A stretch of 64,000 nt of DNA from Stieleria varia (GTDB taxonomy: Bacteria; Planctomycetota; Planctomycetia; Pirellulales; Pirellulaceae). Both the position numbers and the translations under genes were made by a program. This document shows positions 26,849-35,827 of this stretch, piece by piece (positions within the stretch are counted from its first letter, which is position 1; every line of letters starts with the position of its first letter). Location of the stretch: the NCBI RefSeq assembly GCF_038443385.1, contig NZ_CP151726.1:7378001-7442000 (forward strand), given 5' to 3'. Below the pieces are notes generated by a model. The model did no database searches. It saw only the letters and a program-made list of their open reading frames with translations, and was not told the DNA's origin.

Positions 26849-28204
26849 TTAGAGTCGGCGCCAGATGGCGCGTTGGCGGTCTGGGCCGGCGGCGGCCGTG
26901 ATGGCTTGCCACTGATTGGCGACTTCACTCAACGCTTCTGCCGGTTTTGCTTGGCCGTCCAAGCAACGGACCACCTGAGACTCCAACGCGTCGAAATACT
27001 TGCCGCCGTCGATCAGTTGCAATCCGGGGCGCACGAGAGAAGTTCTCAATCGATCGGCAAGCCAGCGGTTGTATCCAGAAACATTGACCGCTGTGGCCTG
27101 CGTCGAAGTGCGTGACGGCGTCATGGAGCTCATTTGCCCCAGCATGGCGTCACGATTTTCACCGCCGGAGATCCAGGAGAGGAACTGTCTGGACACCCGC
27201 GTTTGACGACACGCGTTGCTGATCGATGCTACCGGCGAGAGTGAGTCAAGCAGGACTCGTGGAGATTGCAACTCGCTCGGCAAATCGCTGGCGGTGATGT
27301 CCAGCTCTATCTTTGCAACATCAGTGGCTGCTGAATTTGGATCTGCAGAGTCTGGATCGGATGCCTGTCCGGCCCAATCCGATCGAGCTTTCGCGGGCTG
27401 AAAACCGATACCGCCCTTCAGTTCCCCCGACCGCAGCGCCGTCCAGATTTCGGCGGACGTCTTGCGTTGCCCTTGATAGAGTCTTGCTGTGTCGAGCATC
27501 TGAGAGAGCACATTGATGTAGGGCTCGGTGTTGATCAGCGGTGAGACATCGTTTCGATCAAACAGCCAAGTATCCAGTACCGTCGAGGCGGCACGCTGCA
27601 GGAACGAGGACGCCGCCCAACCTTCGGCGAGAGGCTCGGCGGCCTTGCCATCGAGCGTCTGGACCCAATCGTGATAGTCCGACCACGTCGGCAGCTCATC
27701 GACTTCCTCGACAGACAACAACGCGGGCACTTTGGAGCCCAGCGAGACGGCAAAATACTGGTCGGCAAATCGACATGCTCCGCTGATCAGCGCGGGATAG
27801 GTCTTGCCCAGCTCGGTTTCATAGTCGTCGAACGACTCGTCCGTTTCGGCGACAATGTGCTCACTGGCGGCCAACTGACTCATGACGATCAGCGGATAGA
27901 TTGCAACGTCGATCGATGCCAGTTTGTCCGAGACGATTTGGCCGATCCCTGACAAACGGGAACGATCCGCAGCGACCACGGTCACGTCCAGCGGCACCGG
28001 TGACAGTGCCCCCCAGCCTCTGCGTACTGCCTCTGCCTCGCTGTCGCTACCAACCAGCAGTAACCGCAGGGGAACGTCGGTACGTGTCTCGCGAGTCGTT
28101 TCGGTAGGCGATTCCGTGGGGCGATGACCGCAGCCCACGGTCGCCGTCGCGGCAGCCACGCCCAGCATCCATTCCCGCCTGCCGATTGAGGTCTCGTGTT
28201 TCAT
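26849..28204 (-). CDS. Extracellular solute-binding-like lipoprotein
   Basis: A 451-residue predicted lipoprotein. A twin-Arg-like start (RREWMLGVAAATATVGCG) leads into a lipobox TVGC, so it may use the Tat route. The body resembles periplasmic sugar-binding proteins of ABC transporters: LRLLLVGSDSEAEAV, VAIYPLIVMSQLA, SQLLARTL-like helices, and Trp-rich pocket residues (WSDYHDWVQTL). No ABC permease or ATPase is adjacent, so its role is unclear. The ATG at 28204 is chosen over a TTG at 28210. Its 3' end is 6 bp from that of the convergent symporter gene; xylB is divergent. Confidence 0.75.
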   Translation of the reverse strand: MKHETSIGRREWMLGVAAATATVGCGHRPTESPTETTRETRTDVPLRLLLVGSDSEAEAVRRGWGALSPVPLDVTVVAADRSRLSGIGQIVSDKLASIDVAIYPLIVMSQLAASEHIVAETDESFDDYETELGKTYPALISGACRFADQYFAVSLGSKVPALLSVEEVDELPTWSDYHDWVQTLDGKAAEPLAEGWAASSFLQRAASTVLDTWLFDRNDVSPLINTEPYINVLSQMLDTARLYQGQRKTSAEIWTALRSGELKGGIGFQPAKARSDWAGQASDPDSADPNSAATDVAKIELDITASDLPSELQSPRVLLDSLSPVASISNACRQTRVSRQFLSWISGGENRDAMLGQMSSMTPSRTSTQATAVNVSGYNRWLADRLRTSLVRPGLQLIDGGKYFDALESQVVRCLDGQAKPAEALSEVANQWQAITAAAGPDRQRAIWRRL

Positions 28205-28335
28205 TTGCAAAAGGAGTCGTGTATCAGCAGTGTGGGAGAGGGGGAGTTCGACTGCGGTGTGCTACGCACTATATTGGCCGACTGTTCGCTCGCGTCTAAG
28301 CCCTCATTCTCCCCCACTTCATTCGAATCATCACC

Positions 28336-29865
28336 ATGAGTCACTACATCGGAATCGACGTCGGAACCAGCGGAACCAAGACGCTCTTGATCGAAGCGGG
28401 GGGGCGTGTGGTCGCCGAAGCCGATGCGAACTACCCGCTGCATCAGCCGCAACCCGGATGGACCGAGCAGGACCCCGAGGACTGGTGGCGGGCAACGGTA
28501 AAGACGGTCCGCGCGGTCATGAAAGCGTCGGGGCTGAAACCGGAGGCCGTCAAAGCGATCGGGCTCAGTGGGCAGATGCACGGCAGCGTTTTCTTGGACA
28601 AAGATCAAAATGTGATCCGTCACGCGTTGCTGTGGAACGATCAAAGGACCGCCGCCGAATGCGACGAAATCACATCCTCCGCCGGCGGCAGAAAAGCGTT
28701 GATCAAGATGGTCGCCAACCCCGCGTTGACCGGATTTCAAGCACCCAAGATCCTCTGGCTGAGAAACAACGAGAAGCGAAATTTTGATCGCTTACGCACG
28801 GTGTTGTTGCCCAAGGACGAGATCCGTCGACGCCTGACCGGTGAACTTGTCACGGAAGTCAGTGATGCAAGCGGCACGCTGTTGCTCGATGTGGTCAAAC
28901 GTCAATGGTCCAAGAAACTGCTTTCAAAATTGGACTTGGACCCGGGGCTGTTGCCCGCCGTGGTGGAGAGCGATGAAGTCACAGGCACACTGACGCCCGC
29001 GGTCGCCAAACAACTGGGGTTGTCAACCGATTGCAAAGTCGTTGGTGGTGCCGGTGATTGCGCTGCAGGCGCCGTCGGTAACGGCGTGGTGAAAAAAGGA
29101 GTCCTGAGCACATCCATCGGAACCAGTGGCGTGATGTTCGTTCACAGCGACGAGCCCCAGTACGATGCCGCCGGTCGGCTTCACACGTTCTGTCACGCGG
29201 TCAATGGCAAATGGCACATGATGGGCGTCAACTTGACCAGCGGAGGTTCGCTGCAATGGTGGGTCGAGTCCGTCCTGCAAGGACTCGCCGGACTTTCTGG
29301 CAAAAAGACATATGCGGCCGCGACAGCGGAAGCAGAAAAGATCGCAGCGGGTAGCAATGGACTGCTGTTCTTGCCGTATCTCAACGGCGAGCGAACACCC
29401 CACGCCGATCCCAATGCGCGAGGTGCGTTTGTCGGTTTGAACCTGACACATGATCGCGGTGCAATGACACGTAGTGTCATGGAAGGCATCACGTTCGCGC
29501 TGCGTGACTCGCTGGACATCATCCAGTCACTCGACGTACCCGTTGGCGAAATCCGAGCATCAGGAGGCGGCAGCAGGAATCCATTCTGGCGTCAGATGCA
29601 GGCGGACGTGTTCGGCAAGAAAATCACCACCCTGACGGTGGAGCAAGGCCCGGCGTTCGGCGTCGCACTGCTGGCGGCGGTCGGCGACGGTGCTTACAAA
29701 GACATCCAATCGGCATGCAATGCGACCATCGAGGTGGCCAGTCAAACGACTCCTGACAAAGATGCGGTCAAGCGATACGACAAACTGTTTCCGATCTACC
29801 GTCGCCTCTACCAAGACCTCGCCGAGTCGATGGGCGAACTGGCGTGCTACCAAGCCGGAAACTGA
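28336..29865 (+). CDS. xylB: Xylulokinase
   Basis: Phosphorylates D-xylulose to xylulose 5-phosphate. The 509-residue FGGY-family kinase has the N-terminal phosphate loop IGIDVGTSGTKTLLIE, the substrate motif GLSGQMHGSVFLD, LWNDQRT, the second ATP site GGAGDCAAGAVGNG, and the C-terminal adenine-binding FGGY signature region SGGGSRNPFWRQMQADVFG. The MHG segment favours xylulokinase over glycerol kinase. xylA is not in the window; the divergent sugar-binding-like lipoprotein could be related to sugar uptake, but that is inference. Confidence 0.93.
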   Translation: MSHYIGIDVGTSGTKTLLIEAGGRVVAEADANYPLHQPQPGWTEQDPEDWWRATVKTVRAVMKASGLKPEAVKAIGLSGQMHGSVFLDKDQNVIRHALLWNDQRTAAECDEITSSAGGRKALIKMVANPALTGFQAPKILWLRNNEKRNFDRLRTVLLPKDEIRRRLTGELVTEVSDASGTLLLDVVKRQWSKKLLSKLDLDPGLLPAVVESDEVTGTLTPAVAKQLGLSTDCKVVGGAGDCAAGAVGNGVVKKGVLSTSIGTSGVMFVHSDEPQYDAAGRLHTFCHAVNGKWHMMGVNLTSGGSLQWWVESVLQGLAGLSGKKTYAAATAEAEKIAAGSNGLLFLPYLNGERTPHADPNARGAFVGLNLTHDRGAMTRSVMEGITFALRDSLDIIQSLDVPVGEIRASGGGSRNPFWRQMQADVFGKKITTLTVEQGPAFGVALLAAVGDGAYKDIQSACNATIEVASQTTPDKDAVKRYDKLFPIYRRLYQDLAESMGELACYQAGN

Positions 29866-30020
29866 TCGATTTGGCGGTAGATTTCGCTGCGGGATTCCAG
29901 TGCGGGATCCCGGAAACTTTCACGCGTTTCTAATCATCGAGTCCTTATGCCTGCAGGCAGGACGCGTCCTGAGTCAGTAACTTGGAGATGGTCCGCAAAC
30001 GAGTGAATCTCTATTACCAG

Positions 30021-30081
30021 CACGAAACGCAAGCGAGTGAACCTTCATTCAGTGCGTCAATTCACTCGCTTGCGTTTCGTG
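30021..30081. repeat. Repeat family C hairpin, second copy
   Basis: Perfect inverted repeat with 21-bp arms (30021-30041 and 30061-30081), core CACGAAACGCAAGCGAGTGAA, in the gap between xylB and the DUF533 gene. It is the A-variant of the hairpin at 9993-10046. Confidence 0.88.
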
Positions 30082-30140
30082 ATGATATGATGCCCCAAAT
30101 GGTCGCGACACCACGTTAAACAAAAACACGGAGACAATCG

Positions 30141-30852
30141 ATGGACGCAATGGATGTTTTGGGAGCGTTGCTGGGGGCGCAAATCCGGCGGCGGTTCTGC
30201 CGGCGGTAATATCCTGAAAGATATTTTGGGTGGACAAGCACAAGCGGCGCCGTCGCCTCAGCCGCGTCGAGCACCCGAGCCGCGTCGAGCACCCGAGCCA
30301 CAGCGAGCCAATCGCCCAAGGACCATCAGCGATGCGGCACAGAGCCTGGAGGATTTGCTGAACGTATCACACGAAGAACACACACAACGTCGGCAAGCTC
30401 CTGCTCCTAGCCCTACGCCTCAGCGAGTCCCGCAGCCAACGCCGCAACGTGCTCCCGCACCGCCGTCGCGCAAGCCGTTGCCCCCGCGCGAAACGCTCAA
30501 TGAGCAGTCGGCCGTCTTAGTTCGAGCGATGATCGGCGCGGCCAAAGCCGATGGGCAAATCACGCAAGACGAGCAGCAGCAAATCATTGATCAGTTGGGG
30601 CACGTCGACGAATCGACCATCGAGTTCCTGCGTCAAGAGTTCTCGCGACCAATCGACGTTAAAGAATTGGCTTGGTCGGTTCCACTGGGAATGGAGGAGC
30701 AGGCCTACACGATTTCATTGATCGCCATTGATTTGGATGAAAACAAAGAGGCGCAGTACCTGGGTGATCTTGCCCACGGATTGCGTCTGCAACCAAGCGT
30801 GTGCAATTCGATCCATCGCAAGTACGGCGCTCCTGAGATTTTCCACGACTAG
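30141..30852 (+). pseudogene. DUF533/TerB-like protein gene with an N-terminal frameshift
   Basis: The C-terminal 200 residues are a DUF533 domain (LVRAMIGAAKADGQITQDEQ, LAWSVPLGMEEQAYTISLIA), related to tellurite-resistance TerB folds. The expected N-terminus is split between two frames: ATG 30141, behind a ribosome binding site (ACGGAG), reads MDAMDVLGALLGA and then leaves frame, while the +1 frame continues KSGGGSAGGNILKDILGG. One extra base within 30171-30183 explains this. In-frame translation from ATG 30154 would give an odd MFWERCWGR start. A Pro-rich linker with RRAPEP tandem repeats lies between the halves. It may be a real mutation, a sequencing error or a slippage site. Confidence 0.75.
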
Positions 30853-30932
30853 TAGTTGGCTCGGTCAAATCCCCGGTCATTCCATTTTTCTCGTTGTCCG
30901 CCCCCCCCCCCTTTCTCATCACGGCAACCTCC

Positions 30933-31550
30933 ATGTCAGAACTACTAGACATCGTCGGACAGCATCTCGACCAAGACGCAATCGCAGCACTGAGCCAGTC
31001 GCTCGGAGCTGATCCGGATCAAACCGAGAAAGCGATCGGCGCCGCTCTGCCGACATTGCTGGGGGCACTGACGCGTAATGCCGAAAATGAACAAGGTCAG
31101 CAGCGACTACACCATGCCTTGGTTCGCGACCACGATGGATCCTTGCTGGACCAACTGGGCGACTGGTTTGCTCCCGGGCAAGCACCGGCGGGAGTGAACG
31201 AGAAAGCGACGCAGGGCAACGCGATTTTGGATCACATCTTGGGCAATCGAAAGGAACGTGTGGAAGAGGGCGTCAGCCGCGCGAGTGGCTTGACCGGCGG
31301 GCAGACCATGAAGCTGATGGTGATGCTAGCACCACTCTTGATGGGAGCACTTGGCAAACGAACACGAGACAAAGAGCTTTCGCCAGGCGGTTTGGGCGAC
31401 TTGCTCAACAGCGAACGCAAAGAAGTGGAGTCGAAAACATTTGGGGGCGGTTTCATAGCCCGGATGTTTGATCAAGACGGTGACGGTGACTTTGACATGA
31501 TGGACATCATGAAATTCGGGATGAGCCGATTCTTTGGCCGTAAGTCATGA
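30933..31550 (+). CDS. DUF937 family protein
   Basis: A 205-residue DUF937 (YidB-like) protein: MSELLDIVGQHLDQDAIAAL, the conserved IGAALPTLLGALTRNA helix, NAILDHILGNRKERVE, then MKLMVMLAPLLMGALGKR, and a C-terminal DQDGDGDFDMMDI stretch that looks like an EF-hand-type calcium loop. Function unknown. The ATG at 30933 is chosen because it lies just after an 11-base C run (30901-30911) and gives the usual N-terminus. It follows the DUF533 gene by 80 bp and is likely cotranscribed. Confidence 0.85.
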   Translation: MSELLDIVGQHLDQDAIAALSQSLGADPDQTEKAIGAALPTLLGALTRNAENEQGQQRLHHALVRDHDGSLLDQLGDWFAPGQAPAGVNEKATQGNAILDHILGNRKERVEEGVSRASGLTGGQTMKLMVMLAPLLMGALGKRTRDKELSPGGLGDLLNSERKEVESKTFGGGFIARMFDQDGDGDFDMMDIMKFGMSRFFGRKS

Positions 31551-32200
31551 CAGGATGACTTCCAGCAGTGTTCAACTGTCGAACCAAGTGTCCTCTGGGC
31601 AACTGCGTTGGCAAATTCATCCCGGCAGGCGACAAAAACCGACCAAGTTGGACATTCTGGCGGTTTGCTCTTGGTAATCTCCTGCCAGGGAGGTACAGTT
31701 CTGCTGACCGGAAAGAAGTTGGATCGATTTCTGACTGGTTAAACTGGCCGAAATGGAACGAGAAACGAAGTTGAATTCAACTTGCGTGTTTCGGCTCAGC
31801 GAGATGTTTTGCTGATTAAGGTCTCAGCCTCTCGCTCCGACGAACGGAGATTCGTCAACTGCTGCTTACCATCGGTCGAGTGTACCGCTCTGGATTGCCG
31901 CTTGAGTTGTTTCGACAACGCCCCGATTTCGAGACTTTCTTGTTGTCCGAAATCCATGAGCATCGCTCTGGGTCGCTTAACCAATAGCCGACCAGGACAC
32001 GCTGCCGAAAAACAACCGGTCCCATGGTGCGCATCAACCCGGCACGCTGCCAAAACAGCCGCCGTCTGAACGCCCAGGGTCTCTCAATCAACACCTTGTG
32101 TTCCGACAAGCGAGGCGATGATCGCTGCCCAAATGATGGGCCGATGATCGACGATCCCACCGCAGCCGGCATACAGAAAATCAAACAAAGCACAAAGAGC
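31551..32200. other. Gene-free leader upstream of the DEAD-box helicase
   Basis: About 650 bp with only short unsupported frames. DEAD-box RNA helicase genes often have long 5' leaders that respond to cold, so part of this may be a leader RNA, but no specific structure was recognised. Confidence 0.4.
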
Positions 32201-33511
32201 ATGAGCACTTTTGAATCGATGGATCTGTTCGCACCCATCAAGCGAGCCCTGGCAGAAGAAAAATACGAAACTCCGACACCCATCCAGGCACAGACGATCC
32301 CCGCGGCGATCGAGGGACAAGACATTCTGGGATGCGCCCAAACCGGCACCGGCAAGACAGCCGCATTCGCTTTGCCGATCCTGGATTTCCTGGGGCATGA
32401 AAAGCCTCCGTTGTCGTCCAAACACGCGACAGCACTCGTGCTGGCACCCACGCGGGAATTGGCGATCCAGATCGGAGAAAGTTTCAAGGTCTACGGCAAA
32501 CACATGCGGTTTCGCTCCGCATTGGTCTACGGCGGTGTCGGTCAAGCACAACAAGTCAAAGCCATGCGGACGGGCGTCGATGTCCTCATCGCCACACCCG
32601 GTCGTCTGCTCGATCTGATGCAGCAAGGACACATCAGTTTGGCCAACGTTGAGATCTTGGTTTTGGACGAAGCCGACCGGATGCTGGACATGGGATTCAT
32701 GCCCGCGCTCAAAAAGATCATCGCCGAACTGCCCAAGGAACGTCAGTCGCTGTTCTTTTCGGCCACGCTGCCCCCCAAGATCCGCGAGTTGTCGCAAGAA
32801 CTGCTGTTCAATCCGATCTCCGTCAACGTGACGCCCAAGACGACCAGCGTACAGCAAATCCAACAAAGTGTTCGAATCGTTCCACGTGGTGACAAAGTCG
32901 CGTTGTTGAGCAAGACGCTCAAGAGCCAAGGGGTCGATCAGACCATTGTCTTCACGCGAACCAAACACGGCGCCAATGCGTTGACTCGCAAGCTGGAGAA
33001 AGAGGGCATTGCAGCCGTTGCGATTCACGGAAACAAAACGCAAAACGCCAGACAAAAAGCCCTCGACGCGTTTCGCCGAAAGAAAGTCACCGTCTTGGTG
33101 GCAACCGACGTGGCCGCACGTGGTATCGACATCGATGGTGTTTCCCACGTCATCAACTTTGACATGCCCAACGAACCCGAGAGCTACGTACACCGAATCG
33201 GTCGCACCGGTCGTGCGGGAGCCGAAGGCGTTGCGATCTCATACTGCATGCCCGACGAACGCGAGATATTGCACGCCGTCGAAAGCTTGATCGGTCAAAA
33301 ACTGACGATCGAAAACCCCGAAGTCAAATTTGTTTCGGGCAAGCCCGTCGCCACCGGTGGACAGACTCAGAGCCGCGGTCGCTCGGGAAACCGACGCAAT
33401 AACTTCAAGTCATCCGGATTCAAGAAAGCCAAGAAAGCCGGTCACACCGGAGGCCCCACCGCTTACGCCAAAGACAGTGGCAAGCGTCGGCATAGGAGTG
33501 CCTCTGCGTAG
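32201..33511 (+). CDS. rhlE: DEAD-box ATP-dependent RNA helicase, RhlE-like
   Basis: Unwinds RNA duplexes in ribosome assembly or RNA decay. The 436-residue product has all core motifs: Q motif (YETPTPIQAQTIPAAIEG), I AQTGTGKT, Ia PTRELA, Ib TPGR, II DEAD, III SAT, IV TIVFTRTKHG, V ATDVAARGIDI, VI HRIGRTGR. A basic Gly/Arg/Lys tail follows, as in RhlE. The ATG at 32201 is chosen; the frame is open to 32024 but the added residues are not helicase-like. A small basic ORF and a cold-shock gene follow on the same strand, which fits a cold-response setting. Confidence 0.94.
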   Translation: MSTFESMDLFAPIKRALAEEKYETPTPIQAQTIPAAIEGQDILGCAQTGTGKTAAFALPILDFLGHEKPPLSSKHATALVLAPTRELAIQIGESFKVYGKHMRFRSALVYGGVGQAQQVKAMRTGVDVLIATPGRLLDLMQQGHISLANVEILVLDEADRMLDMGFMPALKKIIAELPKERQSLFFSATLPPKIRELSQELLFNPISVNVTPKTTSVQQIQQSVRIVPRGDKVALLSKTLKSQGVDQTIVFTRTKHGANALTRKLEKEGIAAVAIHGNKTQNARQKALDAFRRKKVTVLVATDVAARGIDIDGVSHVINFDMPNEPESYVHRIGRTGRAGAEGVAISYCMPDEREILHAVESLIGQKLTIENPEVKFVSGKPVATGGQTQSRGRSGNRRNNFKSSGFKKAKKAGHTGGPTAYAKDSGKRRHRSASA

Positions 33512-33691
33512 TGAAAAGCCACCATTTCGTCTGACCCACACCGCCGACGCAGACGAGGCAGTCATCCGTCGCCGTCACATGTCGTCGCAATCGCTTGTTG
33601 ACGGCTACAGGGTCAAACAGTCGTTCCTCGAAACTAGGGAGTATTTGTTATCGGAAAGAATCAAAACACCATCGTCAAACGTCAACGCGAA

Positions 33692-33850
33692 ATGGAAAAA
33701 CGGCGCAAAGCCGAAGACAAACGAACCCGGCGACTGCAGCGCAAAGAGGCCGAGTTGAATCCGCCACCGGTTGCCATCGTCGAATCAGATGAGACAGACG
33801 AGAACACCCTGTCCGACGAGTCCGATGCACCAGTCGACAACAACGAGTGA
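33692..33850 (+). CDS. Small charged protein (52 aa or longer), function unknown
   Basis: From ATG 33692 the frame encodes MEKRRKAEDKRTRRLQRKEA and then an acidic half ending SDAPVDNNE. The same frame is open upstream to 33638 and reads IGKNQNTIVKRQRE directly before the Met, which looks like genuine protein sequence, yet it has no ATG, GTG or TTG there. Either translation starts at 33692 or the true start was lost. The basic coiled-coil-like first half and acidic second half suggest an RNA- or ribosome-associated factor. It is followed by a strong hairpin. Confidence 0.55.
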   Translation: MEKRRKAEDKRTRRLQRKEAELNPPPVAIVESDETDENTLSDESDAPVDNNE

Positions 33851-33858
33851 CGCATTCC

Positions 33859-33913
33859 GTAGTGGACGAGGTCACGAGTCCCGTGCGATAGGACTCATCA
33901 CCTCGTCCACTAC
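33859..33913. repeat. Long inverted repeat (possible terminator)
   Basis: Arms GTAGTGGACGAGGT and ACCTCGTCCACTAC are fully complementary and the inner parts nearly so, closing a 9-nt loop. It starts 8 bp after the small ORF stop. No T run follows, so it may be a dispersed palindromic repeat used as a terminator. Confidence 0.7.
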
Positions 33914-34180
33914 GCCAGTAAAGCATCGCTGGTTGCTAAACCACACCAACACACACGCGGCGTTTTCCATCACGGTTAGCAATGCACACGGCGGCGAACT
34001 TCGGTTCGTCGACACAGGTCGCCCAGTCGGCGACACATTTGGCCCGTTATCGGTCGCACTGAGGAATGACCTTCCTCGGAGATAACACGGTTTTGAGAGA
34101 CGCCCGCCGAATCACGTGAACGTTTCACGCGAACTGGCGGCGGGTACTACTATTTTTTTGAAGTGAACTGGATAGAGACA

Positions 34181-34384
34181 ATGGAACAAGGCACCATCAA
34201 ACGCATTACGGACAAGGGATTTGGATTCATCGCCACCGCTGGCAAGGACACTGATATGTTCTTTCACAGCTCATCGGTGCAAGGCATTGATTTCAATAGC
34301 TTGCGTGAAGGCCAAGACGTGACTTACACGATCGGACAAGGCCCCAAGGGTCCACGCGCTGAAAACGTGCAACTTCGCGACTAA
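34181..34384 (+). CDS. Cold-shock-domain protein (CspA family)
   Basis: A 67-residue single cold-shock domain that binds single-stranded RNA or DNA. RNP1 is GFGFIA and RNP2 is MFFHSSSV, with the expected GTIKRI start and the VTYTIGQGPKGPRAENV end. The ATG at 34181, behind GATAGAGAC, gives the standard N-terminus; an ATG 18 bp upstream is less likely. It stands alone downstream of the DEAD-box helicase region with its own upstream gap. Confidence 0.93.
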   Translation: MEQGTIKRITDKGFGFIATAGKDTDMFFHSSSVQGIDFNSLREGQDVTYTIGQGPKGPRAENVQLRD

Positions 34385-34678
34385 GCGTCGCCAACGCCAA
34401 GGCTCCGCGATCAGATGCGTACCGAAACCGACTTCAACCATCAGGTCGGTACCGGGCCGGCCCAAAAACCGGCGTCTGACGCGAGCCTGTCTTGGCATCT
34501 CTCCTTCTTTTTGTCGTCACTCTACAGACGACTCTGGCGTGACAACTCCGCTCCTCGGCGGGCTTGGGCCGTTTTTTCCTGAAAACATCTGCCAACACAC
34601 CACGCGAAATCATCCGCGACTCAAGCTAAACTGTGCGATTCGTCCTTGCACAGCTTTTGCGCCGCCCCCCCGGGTCTC

Positions 34679-35824
34679 ATGTCCCAGCTATCGCTCCAAG
34701 ACTATTGCAAAACCCTTCAGGCCAGCGGCTTGATTTCGGTTGATGCGATGCGTGAACGCTACAAGGTTTTTCGCGATATTTGCGACGGCGATCCCAAGTC
34801 AAAATCAGCACTCGCCTTCGCCGACTTTCTGCAGTCCGATGGCAAATTGACCGAGTGGCAAAATGAAAAACTGCTGCGGGGCAAATACCGCGGCTTGAAA
34901 CTCGGCAAATTTCATATCCAGGATCTGCTCGGCGTCGGCGGCATGGGACGCGTTTTTCTAGCCGAAGATGAGATTCTGCAACGCAGGGTGGCGATCAAAG
35001 TCCTGCCCAGCGAGCGATGCCAGGAAAGCGATTCTCTGCAGCGGTTTTACTTGGAAGCGAGGGCATTGGCGCGACTGAATCACAACAACATCGTGCGTGT
35101 TCATGATGTCAGCGCAGAGGGTGCTCGACATTTCATCGTCATGGAGTACGTCGATGGAATCAACCTGTACAAGAAAATTCGCCGTGACGGTCCGTCCACA
35201 CCACGCGAAGCAATTGATTTCGTTCGCCAGTCGGCGTCGGGGTTGCAGCACGCTCACGATGCGGGATTGATTCACCGTGATATCAAGCCGCCCAATTTGT
35301 TGCTCGATCTCGATGGCAACGTCAAGATTCTGGATCTCGGGCTGGCGCGATTGATGGCCGACGACGCGGAGAACGTGGAATCGGGAAACGGTAAAACCGT
35401 CGGCACAGCAGACTTCATGTCGCCTGAACAAACGCGTGGCCTCAGCGACGTGGATCACCGCACGGACATCTACAGCCTCGGTTGCACCCTGTTCTTCTTG
35501 CTCACCGGCCGACCACCATTCAAATCGAGATCGATCAAGCAGAAGCTGATGGCTCACCGCACCGAACTGCCACCGGCGATCAATCCGTTTCGTACCAAGA
35601 AAGGATTGCCAACGATCTCACCGGAGCTAGCGATCTTGTGTGGCCGCATGATGGCCAAACAACCGAGTGAACGATTTGAATCGGCTGCGGCGTTGATCGA
35701 GTCACTCAATGAACTGCCCGAAAAACAACACGAAGAACAACACGAGCAGCTTGACGAATCGGCTGAGATCGCAACCGACGAACAAAAACGAACGGGTTGG
35801 GACGATCCCTTTTGGGACGAGTGA
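34679..35824 (+). CDS. Soluble Ser/Thr protein kinase (PknB-like)
   Basis: A 381-residue kinase without a membrane segment. A helical N-terminal part of about 75 residues (LTEWQNEKLLRGKYRGLKLG) leads into the kinase: Gly loop GVGGMGRV, VAIKVL Lys, catalytic HRDIKPPN, Mg site DLGLAR (Leu for the usual Phe, common in this phylum), activation segment ending MSPEQTRG, and IYSLGCTLFFLLTG. The tail is rich in Gln, Glu and His and ends GWDDPFWDE. The ATG at 34679 is preferred over 34646. No phosphatase or partner is adjacent on the same strand. Confidence 0.92.
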   Translation: MSQLSLQDYCKTLQASGLISVDAMRERYKVFRDICDGDPKSKSALAFADFLQSDGKLTEWQNEKLLRGKYRGLKLGKFHIQDLLGVGGMGRVFLAEDEILQRRVAIKVLPSERCQESDSLQRFYLEARALARLNHNNIVRVHDVSAEGARHFIVMEYVDGINLYKKIRRDGPSTPREAIDFVRQSASGLQHAHDAGLIHRDIKPPNLLLDLDGNVKILDLGLARLMADDAENVESGNGKTVGTADFMSPEQTRGLSDVDHRTDIYSLGCTLFFLLTGRPPFKSRSIKQKLMAHRTELPPAINPFRTKKGLPTISPELAILCGRMMAKQPSERFESAAALIESLNELPEKQHEEQHEQLDESAEIATDEQKRTGWDDPFWDE

Positions 35825-35827
35825 CGA

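Noticed and set aside
30901-30911. Run of eleven C residues before the DUF937 gene as a phase-variable promoter
   Set aside because: It could vary in length, but no promoter elements flank it and a single sequence cannot show variation.
31782-32069. 95-residue Cys-containing frame upstream of the DEAD-box helicase
   Set aside because: No ribosome site, no recognisable features, and it overlaps other equally long random frames.
32084-33193. 369-residue open frame antisense to the DEAD-box helicase
   Set aside because: Shadow of a long gene in a GC-rich genome; no motifs and no start signal.
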